DNA of 64,000 nucleotides from Danxiaibacter sp048498555 (GCA_048498555.1 JBEHXT010000005.1:248001-312000), one strand, 5' to 3'. Positions 9,139-17,998 are shown, numbered from the stretch's first letter. The notes: generated from the sequence alone by a model not told the origin. Translations and numbers: made by a program.

Positions 9139-9146
9139 TACTTTTG
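9139..9146 (+). promoter_or_regulatory. TAnnTTTG -7 box before the DivIC-like gene
   Basis: TACTTTTG ends 8 nt before the ATG at 9155, so the transcript would have almost no leader. No TTG was found at the right -33 distance. The box overlaps weakly heptad-periodic sequence. Confidence 0.35.
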
Positions 9147-9154
9147 CTTACTGC

Positions 9155-9469
9155 ATGAAAGTATTGAACATCATATTGTCGGTTTTAAAAAACAAGTATT
9201 TGCTGGCTATAGCGGTATTTGTAATTATGTTAATATTCGTTGACAAAAACGATGTTTTCGTACAGGTTTCAAGGAAACAACAGCTAAAAGAATTGACCGA
9301 CAGCCGGGATTTTTACCTGAAAGAGATAGAAAAAACCAAGAAAGAACTCGCTGATCTACAAAACAATCCGGCTGCGCTCGAAAAATATGCCCGGGAAAAT
9401 CTGTACATGAAAAAGAGCAACGAAGATATTTTCATCGTTGAGACACCCTCCGACTCTCTAAAAAAATAG
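9155..9469 (+). CDS. DivIC/FtsB-like septum formation protein
   Basis: A 104-residue protein with a short cytoplasmic lead, one membrane segment (about 15-30) and a coiled-coil region (about 40-75) rich in Lys/Glu/Leu, ending in a conserved-looking ARENLYMKKSNEDIF stretch. This is the standard build of FtsB/DivIC, a bitopic divisome protein that works with FtsL and FtsQ. Location directly after eno, as in many bacteria, supports the call. It has its own possible promoter and is separated from eno by a terminator. Confidence 0.85.
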   Translation: MKVLNIILSVLKNKYLLAIAVFVIMLIFVDKNDVFVQVSRKQQLKELTDSRDFYLKEIEKTKKELADLQNNPAALEKYARENLYMKKSNEDIFIVETPSDSLKK

Positions 9470-9548
9470 TTCCACTGCATAATAATCCGGCTAAAAGATC
9501 GTTTTAGAGCTAGAAAAATGATTGATCACCCCAAAATGTTTTTCTGCC

Positions 9549-9782
9549 ATGACCAATTTTACTACAGAAGATTTACTTATGTTCTTATATGATGAACTTT
9601 CTCCGAAAAGGAGAAAACAAATAGAGGAAGCTCTTCAGCAAAATTGGGCACTGAGAGAAAAACTACAGGTTTTGAAAGAAGCCGCCGCCCGCCTGAGCAA
9701 TTGCAAATTGAAAAGTCCTACAGAAAAGAGCGTTAACCTGCTGTTGAATTATGCCGCAGGTAAGGTAGGAATGACGAGGTAG
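9549..9782 (+). CDS. Small conserved-looking hypothetical protein
   Basis: A 77-residue cytoplasmic-looking protein starting MTNFTTEDLLMFLYDELS. It is mainly charged helix, with KRRKQIEEAL followed by an LREKLQVLKEAAARL amphipathic stretch. No known domain is recognised; the opening resembles short anti-sigma or zinc-finger-like N-termini but lacks the metal ligands. The ATG at 9549 is preferred over one nine codons upstream because the product then begins at the predicted helix. The TAG stop is part of a heptad array. Function unknown. Confidence 0.6.
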   Translation: MTNFTTEDLLMFLYDELSPKRRKQIEEALQQNWALREKLQVLKEAAARLSNCKLKSPTEKSVNLLLNYAAGKVGMTR

Positions 9783-9822
9783 TTAGCCGTAAGCTTTCAG
9801 CAATCAGCTTTTAGCTTTTGGG
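9781..9822. repeat. Heptad array (6 units) on a stop codon
   Basis: Units of NNNNAGC type in exact 7-bp register. It begins inside the stop codon (9780-9782) of the preceding small gene. Its reverse complement matches 9986-10034. Confidence 0.75.
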
Positions 9823-9985
9823 GCGATCTGTTTTCTTTTCTCGCCGCCAATTAATTCCAAAAAATTCATGTTACTATAATAGCATATTTATGCTATATCA
9901 CGTTGCGCCATGTTCAGATTGGTCCAATTGACAAAAATCAGAGCCATCATTGCTCTAACCTTTAGCCAATGACATATATTTCGCT

Positions 9986-10034
9986 TACCGCTGATCGCTG
10001 ACAGCTAATAGCCGATTGCTGAAAGCTGATTGCT
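9986..10034. repeat. Heptad array (7 units), inverted partner
   Basis: Seven units of NNNNGCT type (GATTGCT, GAAAGCT). It is the inverted partner of 9781-9822 around a 163-bp core that itself contains a TAGCATA...TATGCTA hairpin. It ends 33 bp before nth. Confidence 0.75.
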
Positions 10035-10067
10035 TTTCCCCATCTTTGCCAATCAACCACAGCTATC

Positions 10068-10742
10068 ATGACGCGGAAACAACGTTATCAGTTCGTAATT
10101 GACTATTTTAAGGAACACGCACCAGAAGCCGAGACTGAGTTAATTTATGATAATCCTTACCAGTTATTGGTAGCAGTGATACTATCCGCCCAATGCACGG
10201 ATAAACGAGTTAATATGACCACGCCCGCAATATTTGAAAAATACCCCGATCCCGAACATCTTGCCACAGCAACTTTTGACGAACTTTTTCCATTAATAAG
10301 AAGCATCTCATATCCCAACAATAAAACGAAGCATCTGATTGGTATGGCCAACATGCTGATTGATGACTTTCATGGCGAAATACCCATGACGGTAAATGAA
10401 CTGGTAAAACTGCCCGGCGTTGGCCGCAAAACTGCCAACGTAATTACATCGGTAGTTGATGAGCAACCTAACATGGCAGTTGATACCCACGTTTTTCGTG
10501 TTTCCGCAAGAATTGGCCTCACCGAAAAAGCAACAACGCCACTCGCGGTGGAAAAACAATTGCTTCAGTTTATACCACGGGAATTGGTACATAAAGCGCA
10601 TCATTGGTTAATACTACACGGTAGATATGTTTGTGTTGCCCGCAATCCGAAATGCGATATTTGCGGCCTGAAGCCAGCCTGCAAGTATTATAATAAGGTT
10701 GTGGCAAAAGCGCAAAGCCCAAAGCCTAAAGCTGAAAGCTGA
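10068..10742 (+). CDS. nth: Endonuclease III
   Basis: A 224-residue DNA glycosylase/AP lyase that removes oxidised pyrimidines in base excision repair. It has the helix-hairpin-helix LPGVGRKTAN with the catalytic Lys121, the catalytic Asp139 in AVDTHV, and a [4Fe-4S] cluster set C189-x6-C196-x2-C199-x5-C205. The family usually ends shortly after the cluster. Here the last dozen residues (AKAQSPKPKAES) are encoded by an AAAGCNN heptad array that also supplies the TGA stop. Confidence 0.95.
   Translation: MTRKQRYQFVIDYFKEHAPEAETELIYDNPYQLLVAVILSAQCTDKRVNMTTPAIFEKYPDPEHLATATFDELFPLIRSISYPNNKTKHLIGMANMLIDDFHGEIPMTVNELVKLPGVGRKTANVITSVVDEQPNMAVDTHVFRVSARIGLTEKATTPLAVEKQLLQFIPRELVHKAHHWLILHGRYVCVARNPKCDICGLKPACKYYNKVVAKAQSPKPKAES
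10707..10741. repeat. Heptad array inside the 3' end of nth
   Basis: Five units of AAAGCNN in exact 7-bp register cover the last codons of nth and run into its TGA stop. Confidence 0.75.
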
Positions 10743-10785
10743 TAAAATATCAGGTAGTTGCGTCAAATGAACCTGCCGAATCTTT

Positions 10786-10827
10786 CACCATTGACTATTC
10801 ACTATTCACTTTTCTGACTTTTAAATT
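10786..10827. repeat. Heptad array before the amidohydrolase
   Basis: Six 7-bp units (GACTATT, CACTATT, CACTTTT type), ending 6 bp before the ATG at 10834. No inverted partner was found. Confidence 0.6.
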
Positions 10828-10833
10828 ATCCCA

Positions 10834-12462
10834 ATGCGTACAATTACTTATTTGTTACTGGCCTGCCTGGTTATAACCTCTTGCAAGAATAAAGCATCAG
10901 CAGACCTCATCGTTCACGATGGTATTGTTTATACAGTTGATAGTTTATTCACCACAGCACAGGCATTTGCCGTAAAAGATGGAAAAATACTGGCAGTCGG
11001 CACAAATGATCAGATACTTGATCAATATTCCGCAACAGAGCAAGTAGATGCTCAGGGCAACGCTGTATATCCCGGGTTTATTGATGCACATGCGCATTTT
11101 GTCGGTTACGGACGTTCGCTATTTGCAGTAGATCTCTTCGGTTGTACCAGTTTTGATGAAGTAGTGAGCAGGGTTCAGAAATTTGCTGGCGAGCATCCTG
11201 ACGAAGCATGGATCATAGGCCGCGGCTGGGATCAAAATAAGTTTCCGGGCAAAGCTTATCCCACAAACGATACATTAAATAAATTATTTCCCGACAGGCC
11301 GGTAATGTTAGAAAGAGTTGACGGACATGCTGCCATCGTTAACCAAAAAGCATTTGCTTTAGCCGGCGTTATTGCCGGCCAGAAATTAACCGGCGGCGAA
11401 ATTGAAACAAAGAATAACATTCTTACAGGCGTGCTGATAGATAATGCCGTTGACCTTGTAGGCGCCAAAATACCTTCTCCATCTAAAGCAGATTATACAA
11501 AATGGCTGATGGCCGCGCAAAAAAACTGTTTCGCGCAAGGGCTTACTACTATTACAGATTGTGGGCTTAACTATACTGATGTAGACATGATTGATACTTT
11601 GCAAAAGGAAAACAAATTACTGATGCGGATGTACATTATGCTAAGCGACAACCAGGAGAACCTGCAACGCTACATAAAGCGTGGCCCTTATAAAACAGAA
11701 AGGATGTACGTAAGAGGTTTTAAAGTATACGCAGATGGTGCACTCGGAAGCAGGGGAGCATGCCTGCTGCATCCTTACAATGACAAGCCGGGATGGTCAG
11801 GCTTTTTATTGAGCAGCAAGAACCATTATGACTCTTTAGCTTCGGTGCTTTCGCAAACTGATTTTCAAATGTGTACGCATGCAATCGGCGACAGTGCCAA
11901 CCGTGAGATATTAACTATCTACAACAAATATTTGAAAGGCTATAACGATAAACGCTGGCGCATTGAACACGCACAGCTTGTTAATCCGCTTGATATTAAT
12001 TTGTTTGCCGCTTCATCCGTCATCCCTTCTGTTCAGCCAACACACGCAACGAGTGATATGTATTGGGCCGCAGACAGGCTTGGTGCGGAACGTTTGAAAC
12101 AAGAAGGATATGTGTACAAACAACTGCTGCAACAAAACGGATGGATACCATTGGGAACAGATTTTCCTGTTGAAGATATAAGCCCTTTCAAAACCTTTCT
12201 GGCAGCCGTTTTCAGAAAAGATGCCAAGGGCTATCCGTCTGAAGGCTTTCAAATGGAGAATGCGCTGACAAGAGAGCAAACAATTCGCGGTATGACTATC
12301 TGGGCAGCCAAGGCAGGATTTCTAGAGAAAGAAAGCGGCAGCATTGAAAAAGGAAAAAATGCCGATTTCATCATTCTCTCACAAGACTTAATGAAAGTAA
12401 CGGAAAAGAATGTGCTGGATACAAAAGTGATCGGCACTTATGTAGGCGGCAGGAAAATGTAA
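10834..12462 (+). CDS. Amidohydrolase-family lipoprotein (YtcJ-like)
   Basis: A 542-residue metal-dependent hydrolase of the amidohydrolase 3 group. It starts with a lipoprotein signal peptide with lipobox VITSC (Cys17), so it is probably anchored in the envelope. Metal-site motifs are visible in order: DAHAHF, KVYADGALGSRGA, THAIGDSAN, RIEHAQ, and a C-terminal composite beta domain ending GSIEKGKNADFIIL. Substrates of this group are mostly unknown, so no specific reaction is proposed. It is monocistronic, and the TAA stop runs straight into a heptad array. Confidence 0.88.
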   Translation: MRTITYLLLACLVITSCKNKASADLIVHDGIVYTVDSLFTTAQAFAVKDGKILAVGTNDQILDQYSATEQVDAQGNAVYPGFIDAHAHFVGYGRSLFAVDLFGCTSFDEVVSRVQKFAGEHPDEAWIIGRGWDQNKFPGKAYPTNDTLNKLFPDRPVMLERVDGHAAIVNQKAFALAGVIAGQKLTGGEIETKNNILTGVLIDNAVDLVGAKIPSPSKADYTKWLMAAQKNCFAQGLTTITDCGLNYTDVDMIDTLQKENKLLMRMYIMLSDNQENLQRYIKRGPYKTERMYVRGFKVYADGALGSRGACLLHPYNDKPGWSGFLLSSKNHYDSLASVLSQTDFQMCTHAIGDSANREILTIYNKYLKGYNDKRWRIEHAQLVNPLDINLFAASSVIPSVQPTHATSDMYWAADRLGAERLKQEGYVYKQLLQQNGWIPLGTDFPVEDISPFKTFLAAVFRKDAKGYPSEGFQMENALTREQTIRGMTIWAAKAGFLEKESGSIEKGKNADFIILSQDLMKVTEKNVLDTKVIGTYVGGRKM

Positions 12463-12482
12463 AATTCAAAAATAAAAATTCA
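12462..12482. repeat. Heptad array at the amidohydrolase stop
   Basis: Three units (AAATTCA, AAAATAA, AAATTCA) starting on the last base of the TAA stop. Inverted partner of 12655-12682. Confidence 0.65.
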
Positions 12483-12517
12483 AACCTCTTCTGCAGCCTT
12501 GCTTAATTTTTCGAACT

Positions 12518-12525
12518 TACTTTTG
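12518..12525 (+). promoter_or_regulatory. Orphan TAnnTTTG box
   Basis: TACTTTTG with a TTG 16 nt upstream (12499-12501) lies between two convergent genes, only 9 bp before a strong terminator hairpin. It may be chance or the promoter of a very short RNA. Confidence 0.25.
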
Positions 12526-12534
12526 CCAATAACA

Positions 12535-12568
12535 AAAAGCCACAAAGAGAAAATTCTTTGTGGCTTTT
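12535..12568. terminator. Strong hairpin terminator, convergent genes
   Basis: AAAAGCCACAAAGA (12535-12548) pairs perfectly with TCTTTGTGGCTTTT (12555-12568) around a 6-nt loop. The A and T runs on either side let it work in both directions, for the amidohydrolase and for ferritin. Confidence 0.85.
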
Positions 12569-12654
12569 ACTTTATAACTAAGTCCTGAAACATCGCAATA
12601 AAATTTACATCAGGGCAATTTCAAATAATAATGAACACGACCGCACTAAAACCT

Positions 12655-12682
12655 TTTTGACTTTTGAATTTTTACTTTTGAA
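12655..12682. repeat. Heptad array before the ferritin stop
   Basis: Four units (TTTTGAC, TTTTGAA, TTTTTAC, TTTTGAA) ending 4 bp from the ferritin stop. Inverted partner of 12462-12482. Confidence 0.7.
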
Positions 12683-12686
12683 TTCC

Positions 12687-13202
12687 TCAGCGTCTCTTCC
12701 CTCCTTCCGGCCCTCTAAACAACATAATATCTCTGTCAAACAAATAGATGCCGCCTTTATCTTCGCCAACCAGTACCAGCTTATCATTTAATGTACGTGC
12801 CAAATGCTCCTCTTCTATCTGCTCATTCACATACCACTGCAAAAAGTTATGCGTTGCATAATCCCTTTCAGTTAGAGCCATTCCAACAATTTCATTAATG
12901 CTGGTTGATACGATAATTTCGTGCTTCAAAAATTCTTCAAATACACGTTGCAATGATTGAAAAGTAATCATCGGTTGTTCAAGTGCGGGAACAATAGCAA
13001 AGCCGCCGCGTTCATTAACATACCGGATGAGTTTTAGCATGTGCATGCGCTCCTCATCGCTCTGCTTATAAAAAAAATTGGTAACGCCGTCGAGCCCAGG
13101 CTGAATTTCTGCCCAGCTTGCCATAGCCAGATATGCCTGCGAACTCTCCGCTTCCAATTGCACTTGTTTGTTTAATGCATCTTGCATGGGTTTCGATAAC
13201 AT
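12687..13202 (-). CDS. Ferritin
   Basis: A 171-residue non-haem ferritin that oxidises and stores iron in a 24-subunit shell. Ferroxidase-site residues are visible: Glu17, the EExxH motif at 50-54, and later acidic positions around the NEQIEEEHLA motif. Length and the conserved YLAMASWAE region match bacterial FtnA-type ferritins. The start MLSKPMQDALN is typical of the family. It stands alone, convergent with the amidohydrolase. A haem-uptake cluster begins about 450 bp away on the other strand, a plausible iron theme but no shared operon. Confidence 0.93.
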   Translation of the reverse strand: MLSKPMQDALNKQVQLEAESSQAYLAMASWAEIQPGLDGVTNFFYKQSDEERMHMLKLIRYVNERGGFAIVPALEQPMITFQSLQRVFEEFLKHEIIVSTSINEIVGMALTERDYATHNFLQWYVNEQIEEEHLARTLNDKLVLVGEDKGGIYLFDRDIMLFRGPEGGKRR

Positions 13203-13243
13203 AAGTGTTGGTTTTATGTTTCTAATATAACAAAACGGGAGCT

Positions 13244-13278
13244 AATTGACAATTGAAAGTTGATAATTAACAATGCAA
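13244..13278. repeat. Heptad array (5 units)
   Basis: AATTGAC, AATTGAA, AGTTGAT-type units in 7-bp register, 42 bp upstream of the ferritin start. Inverted partner at 13482-13516. Confidence 0.7.
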
Positions 13279-13481
13279 TACGCTTAGCTAAGAGTTGTCA
13301 TCCTCGAATACTTATAAACGATCAGTATGAGTCTGATGTTCAGAAGACTTTTCCTATCGCCGAGGCGACGATGCGGATGCAGGCTTTCCCATATACTATT
13401 GCGGAGCAAAAACAAGGCTAGTATTCTCAAGAATATTTCACTAACGAAACACTTAAGAACAGATAATATTCCCCTCTCCTG

Positions 13482-13516
13482 TCATTGTCAATTTTCAACT
13501 TTCAATTTTCAATTAA
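13482..13516. repeat. Heptad array (5 units), inverted partner
   Basis: CAATTTT and CAACTTT units in exact register. Its reverse complement closely matches 13244-13278. Confidence 0.7.
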
Positions 13517-13656
13517 AAAAATCTTCTCGCCACTTTGAGTCTTCGCGCCTTTGTGGCAAAACCAACCTTTTCCTTTTTGCGTAAAACGAATTCCCGATAC
13601 GGGACCCGATAAAATTTCATTTGCTACAGTTTTGCGTTTCAAATTGATTATACGCT

Positions 13657-14583
13657 ATGAAGAAAATAACACTGCTGCTTGGTTTATCGTTCTCACTACT
13701 TGGCGCTAAAGCTCAACAGCAAAAGGAAGTCGCGGCTATCAAGGATTTATGCGGCTGCTATGAAGTAAAGTTTATGTATGCAGAAATTTTTCCTACAGAT
13801 ACTTCATCCAAATTTTCCAAACCTTATAAAGCAAGTGGCCTCGAATGGGTTGTTCCGGAAGAGTTTACCGATAAAAAAATGGTACTGCAGCACCTCCTTG
13901 TGATCAGTGATTCAATGATTATTAAGCACTGGCGGGAAGATTGGGAATTTGAGAAAAAAGACTGGTGGGCATTCGATAAAAACGCAACCTGGAACCATGT
14001 AAATGGCAACAAAGATGTGAAAGGCGAATGGACACAAACAGTATGGGAAGTAGATGATGCTCCGCGTTACCAGGGAAGCAGTAAATGGATCAGCAACAAT
14101 GGCCAATACTATTGGGAAAATACAACAGACGCTCCATTGCCGCGCAGAGAATATACCAAACGTAAAGACTACAATGTGTTAAAGCGCACCAACAAAATCA
14201 TCATCACAGATACAGGCTGGGTACACGAGCAGGACAATAGCAAAATTGTTCGTGAAACGGGTGGTAAAGACCGTGTGATTGCCTTGGAAAAAGGCTACAA
14301 CATTTATCGCAAAACTGATGATTTAAAATGCAAGGCAGCGCAGGAATGGTGGGTTTCTCATAAAGCATTCTGGACAACAATCCGCGATACGTGGGCAACG
14401 CTGATGAAAGACAAAAAAACGGTGCATGTGCTGCCTTTCGTTGGCACTGAATTATTGAATGAAAAGCTGGATCAACTGGAAAGTGAAAAACTGGATACAG
14501 CAGCTTTAAAAGTGAAAGCAAGACAATTATTACAACAGTTTATCACGGATAAAGACATAGAATCTACCGCGCAGAACAAATAG
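13657..14583 (+). CDS. DUF6607-like secreted protein, haem-uptake neighbour
   Basis: A 308-residue protein with a cleavable signal peptide (about 1-19, ending GAKAQ). It has a tryptophan-rich body (KHWREDWEFEKKDWW, ATWNHVN, KGEWTQTVWEVDD) and charged C-terminal helices. The pattern fits the DUF6607 family, whose role is not known. It is the first gene of a run with a TonB receptor and an HmuY protein, so a role in haem or iron acquisition is inferred from context only. A hairpin lies between it and the receptor and may lower downstream expression. Confidence 0.7.
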   Translation: MKKITLLLGLSFSLLGAKAQQQKEVAAIKDLCGCYEVKFMYAEIFPTDTSSKFSKPYKASGLEWVVPEEFTDKKMVLQHLLVISDSMIIKHWREDWEFEKKDWWAFDKNATWNHVNGNKDVKGEWTQTVWEVDDAPRYQGSSKWISNNGQYYWENTTDAPLPRREYTKRKDYNVLKRTNKIIITDTGWVHEQDNSKIVRETGGKDRVIALEKGYNIYRKTDDLKCKAAQEWWVSHKAFWTTIRDTWATLMKDKKTVHVLPFVGTELLNEKLDQLESEKLDTAALKVKARQLLQQFITDKDIESTAQNK

Positions 14584-14620
14584 CATTTTTCAGTTTATAG
14601 GATCCTGTTGCAAATTAAAT

Positions 14621-14665
14621 GAAGCAAGGGTGTGCTCTTATAGTTATAAAGGCACCCTTTGCTTC
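14621..14665 (+). terminator. Hairpin between DUF6607-like gene and receptor
   Basis: GAAGCAAGGGTG (14621-14632) pairs with CACCCTTTGCTTC (14653-14665) with one bulged T. No strong T run follows, so it could be an attenuator or mRNA-stability element rather than a full terminator. Confidence 0.45.
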
Positions 14666-14710
14666 AAATAGTATCTCTATGCCCAAACTTTCCTACAAAT
14701 AAAAAACCCG

Positions 14711-16741
14711 ATGACAAAGAAAGCATTTTCAATACTGCTTATTACTATAGTCAGCCTTCAGGCTCAATCACAACAAAAGAATGAAGACTCTACAACACAT
14801 AACCTGAATGAGGTTGTTGTGACAGGGCAATTTCATCCTCAAAGCCTTAAAAAAAGCGTATACCAGGTAAAAGTGATTAACAAAGAAAGAATTCAGTTAC
14901 AAGGTGCAACAAAGCTGCAGGATGTTTTAAGCAACGAATTGAATATTCGGTTTGATCAGGATAACGCAGTTGGTTCAAGCAATATTACGATGATGGGATT
15001 GAGCGGACAAAACGTGAAAGTATTATTAGACGGCGTACCTATCACCGGCAGGCAGGGAACGACCAACGAAGTTGATATTAATCTGATTGATGTAAACAGC
15101 ATTGAACGGATTGAAATTGTTGAAGGGCCTATGTCTGTTATGTATGGCGCCGATGCATTGGCTGGCGTAATAAATATTATCACCAAAAGGCCAGGCCGTG
15201 ATACATATAATGTGCAAGCAAAAGTGCAGGAAGAAACAGCAGGGAAAGAATACGGCATTGACCAGGGAATTCATAATCAAAACCTCTCACTTGGCTGGCG
15301 AAACAAAAGTTGGGAGATTGGCGCAGGAATAAATCATAACAATTTCGACGGCTGGCAGGGAGATACAACCGGACGCGTTAAAACCTGGAAACCCAAAGAT
15401 CAGTTAGCAGGCAATTTTCAGGCTCGTTATACAGGCAAAAACTGGAACTTACGATACCGTCTTGATGCCATGAATGAAGTAATTAAAAATGAAGGAAATT
15501 TCATTGTTAATACTGCATCCGATCAAAAGTACAAAACCGATCGTTTAATGCATCAGCTGCAATCTGATATCGGTATTAGCAGCAAGTTTGTGATTCAGGC
15601 CATGGCATCTTATACCAACTTCCAACGAAAAACAACCAATACGGAAATTGATAAAACAACGGGCCTCGAATATTACTCTGCCGTACCAGGCGACAAAACA
15701 ACATTCACAGGCACTTCTATGCGTGTAATGGGCATGTATACATTATCGTCTTCTATTAATCTGCAGGCAGGCATTGACGGAAATATTGAGACGGCTGAAG
15801 GTGATAGAATTGCAGCCGGTGTAAAAAAGATCACCGATGCAGGATTATTTATTGCACCTGAGTTAAAAGTGAAGAATGTGTTGCAAATCCGTCCGGGGCT
15901 TCGCGCCATTTACAATTCTGTTTATGATGCACCTCCGGTTGTGCCATCGTTAAACATCAAATGGATGGTTTCAAAGTATTCGGATATCCGTGTGTCATAC
16001 GCGCGAGGCTTCAGAGCGCCTTCACTTCGCGAATTGTACTTTTATTTCTTTGACGCGAACCACCAGATTCAGGGAAATCCCAACTTGAAAGCCGAACTAT
16101 CTCACAGCTTTAATGCGTTTTATACTTTGCAATGTAAGCAGACAGATAACTTTAAATGGCAGACAGTTGTTAGCGGATTCTACAATGACATAAGCAACCA
16201 AATTGGTTATGCGCAAAGTGCCTCCAATCCTTCGCTTACAACTTACATAAACATCGATAACTATAAAAGCACCGGCGGGACTTTCACCAACAACATGCAA
16301 TGGAAAAAAATCACTGCTTCTGCTGGTGCTGGTTACACAGGCCGGTATAACAGTTATTCAAAGTCTGATAAAAATTTACCAGAGTTTAAATGGTCGCCAG
16401 AAGTAAACGCCAGCCTTAGTTATTCTTTTACAAAAATTGGTTTGAATGCAAGCCTGTTTTACAAATACACCGGCAAGCTTCCCTACTATCAACAAGTGGA
16501 AGAAAACGGTGAAAACGTTATTCGCCTTGCACAGATCAATGGTTATAACTGGGCCGATTTCACTTTAAGTAAAAAACTATTTAAATATCTCACGTTGCAA
16601 GGCGGCATCCGCAACCTCTTTAATGTGACCAATGTAAACAACTCAGCCGTTGCTGCAGGCGCACACAGTACCGCAGGCGCCAAACCTGTAGGATATGGCA
16701 GATCCTATTTTCTCTCTGTTGCCTTTAATCTCAACAAATAA
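14711..16741 (+). CDS. TonB-dependent receptor, probable haem receptor
   Basis: A 676-residue outer-membrane receptor. It has a signal peptide (about 1-21), a TonB-box-like NEVVVTG, a plug domain with VKVLLDGVPI and PMSVMYGADALAGVINI signatures, and a C-terminal 22-strand barrel ending in an aromatic residue pattern (SYFLSVAFNLNK). It lacks the carboxypeptidase-like N-terminal extension of SusC proteins, so it is the classic siderophore/haem type. The gene directly downstream encodes an HmuY-like lipoprotein 34 bp away, as in HmuR-HmuY systems, which supports haem as substrate. Confidence 0.88.
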   Translation: MTKKAFSILLITIVSLQAQSQQKNEDSTTHNLNEVVVTGQFHPQSLKKSVYQVKVINKERIQLQGATKLQDVLSNELNIRFDQDNAVGSSNITMMGLSGQNVKVLLDGVPITGRQGTTNEVDINLIDVNSIERIEIVEGPMSVMYGADALAGVINIITKRPGRDTYNVQAKVQEETAGKEYGIDQGIHNQNLSLGWRNKSWEIGAGINHNNFDGWQGDTTGRVKTWKPKDQLAGNFQARYTGKNWNLRYRLDAMNEVIKNEGNFIVNTASDQKYKTDRLMHQLQSDIGISSKFVIQAMASYTNFQRKTTNTEIDKTTGLEYYSAVPGDKTTFTGTSMRVMGMYTLSSSINLQAGIDGNIETAEGDRIAAGVKKITDAGLFIAPELKVKNVLQIRPGLRAIYNSVYDAPPVVPSLNIKWMVSKYSDIRVSYARGFRAPSLRELYFYFFDANHQIQGNPNLKAELSHSFNAFYTLQCKQTDNFKWQTVVSGFYNDISNQIGYAQSASNPSLTTYINIDNYKSTGGTFTNNMQWKKITASAGAGYTGRYNSYSKSDKNLPEFKWSPEVNASLSYSFTKIGLNASLFYKYTGKLPYYQQVEENGENVIRLAQINGYNWADFTLSKKLFKYLTLQGGIRNLFNVTNVNNSAVAAGAHSTAGAKPVGYGRSYFLSVAFNLNK

Positions 16742-16775
16742 CCATTCAATTTTTTAAGTAATAAATCGACTACTA

Positions 16776-17816
16776 ATGAAAAAAAATACCCTGCTGTTAG
16801 CGATGGGTGCCACTATAGTGGCCTTTGCAAGTTGTTCTAAAGATGATAACCCGCTTCCTCCCGATTCACGCCCAGTATTAGATAGCGTGATTAACGGTGG
16901 CGGCGCAAAATATCCCAACAAAGTATTTATCGACCTGAGTGAAGGGCGTCAAACTTCTGTAAACCGCGCTAACTGGGATCTTGGATTCTCTAACGGATCA
17001 GAATTCAGGGTTACACTTAATGCCTCTGTGAACATGCTTGCTAAGGCAGTCAGCAAAAATGATATGAATGCTGTTGGTGCTGCAGATACAACCGGCTTCG
17101 CTGAACTGATGGTGATTGGCAATACTGCTACACCTGCTTCATTATCTTACATTGACAATCCTAATGGAGATATTACTCAGACTGCCATGGCGGAGGTTTC
17201 AGCAACTGCAACTGAAAACAAAGTGTACATCATCAATCGCGGCCCTGATCCTGATGGCAATGCACGCAAATGGCAAAAGATCCGCGTGCTTCGCAACAAC
17301 AATGGCGGCTATACCTTGCAATACGCAGACATCGCTGCAACAAACTTCTCTGAAGTGCAGGTTGCTAAAAACATCAACTACAATTTCAATTACGTAACAT
17401 TCAATAATGGCGCATTAGTTGAAGTGGAGCCTGAAAAAACCAAGTGGGATATCGCATGGACATACTTCGTGAATTCTACTCCGTTATCTGCCACTGAATC
17501 CATTCCATACGGTTTCCAGGATTTCATTCTGCAAAACAAAACCGGTGTTCAAACTGCACAGGTAATGAACACATCATTTACTTATGATGCGATCACGGCA
17601 AAAGATGCTGCCGGTTTAACGTTCAGCTCTGCTCAAAACAATATCGGTTCCAGCTGGAGAGCGGGCGGCGGGCCAACATCAGCACCCGCGGTTCGTACCG
17701 ATCGGTTCTATATCATCAAAGATCCTGCAGGCCAATATTTTAAACTGCAGTTCGTTTCGCTCACCAAATCGGGGGAACGCGGCTGGCCTCAAATTAAATA
17801 CGCTTTAATAAAATAG
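16776..17816 (+). CDS. HmuY-family haem-binding lipoprotein
   Basis: A 346-residue lipoprotein with signal peptide and lipobox AFASC (Cys20). The body has the HmuY pattern: a stretch of YPNKVFIDLSEG then NWDLGFSNG...FRVTLNAS early, and KWDIAWTYFVN later. HmuY proteins capture haem from host or environmental haemoproteins and pass it to a TonB receptor, here the gene 34 bp upstream. The axial haem ligands of the characterised Porphyromonas HmuY cannot be assigned by eye. A clean terminator follows. Confidence 0.85.
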   Translation: MKKNTLLLAMGATIVAFASCSKDDNPLPPDSRPVLDSVINGGGAKYPNKVFIDLSEGRQTSVNRANWDLGFSNGSEFRVTLNASVNMLAKAVSKNDMNAVGAADTTGFAELMVIGNTATPASLSYIDNPNGDITQTAMAEVSATATENKVYIINRGPDPDGNARKWQKIRVLRNNNGGYTLQYADIAATNFSEVQVAKNINYNFNYVTFNNGALVEVEPEKTKWDIAWTYFVNSTPLSATESIPYGFQDFILQNKTGVQTAQVMNTSFTYDAITAKDAAGLTFSSAQNNIGSSWRAGGGPTSAPAVRTDRFYIIKDPAGQYFKLQFVSLTKSGERGWPQIKYALIK

Positions 17817-17836
17817 TGAATATCACAGTTGGAGAT

Positions 17837-17864
17837 AAAAGCACTGGCAATTGCCGGTGCTTTT
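17837..17864 (+). terminator. Terminator after the HmuY gene
   Basis: AAAAGCACTGGCAA (17837-17850) pairs with TTGCCGGTGCTTTT (17851-17864) with one G-T pair, followed by more T. Ends the haem-uptake unit. Confidence 0.85.
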
Positions 17865-17998
17865 TTGTTATCCGCTATTACGCAAATACAGGCGGCTAAT
17901 TCTGATTTTTCGTATCATCTTTCTATATTACTTTCTGGAGATCTCCCGGCCATACAGTCCTTACCCGTCTTACATGTCTTACGCGTTGCTCATTTTCC

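Larger units (their letters stand above)
13203..13656. other. Gap with an inverted pair of heptad arrays
   Basis: 454 bp between the divergent ferritin and DUF6607-like genes. Arrays at 13244-13278 and 13482-13516 are inverted copies. The core between them contains a CCTATCG...CGACGATG segment like the hairpins near 7050. CACAAAG-type words (CGCGCCTTTGTGGC) follow at 13542-13558. No gene was recognised. Confidence 0.55.
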
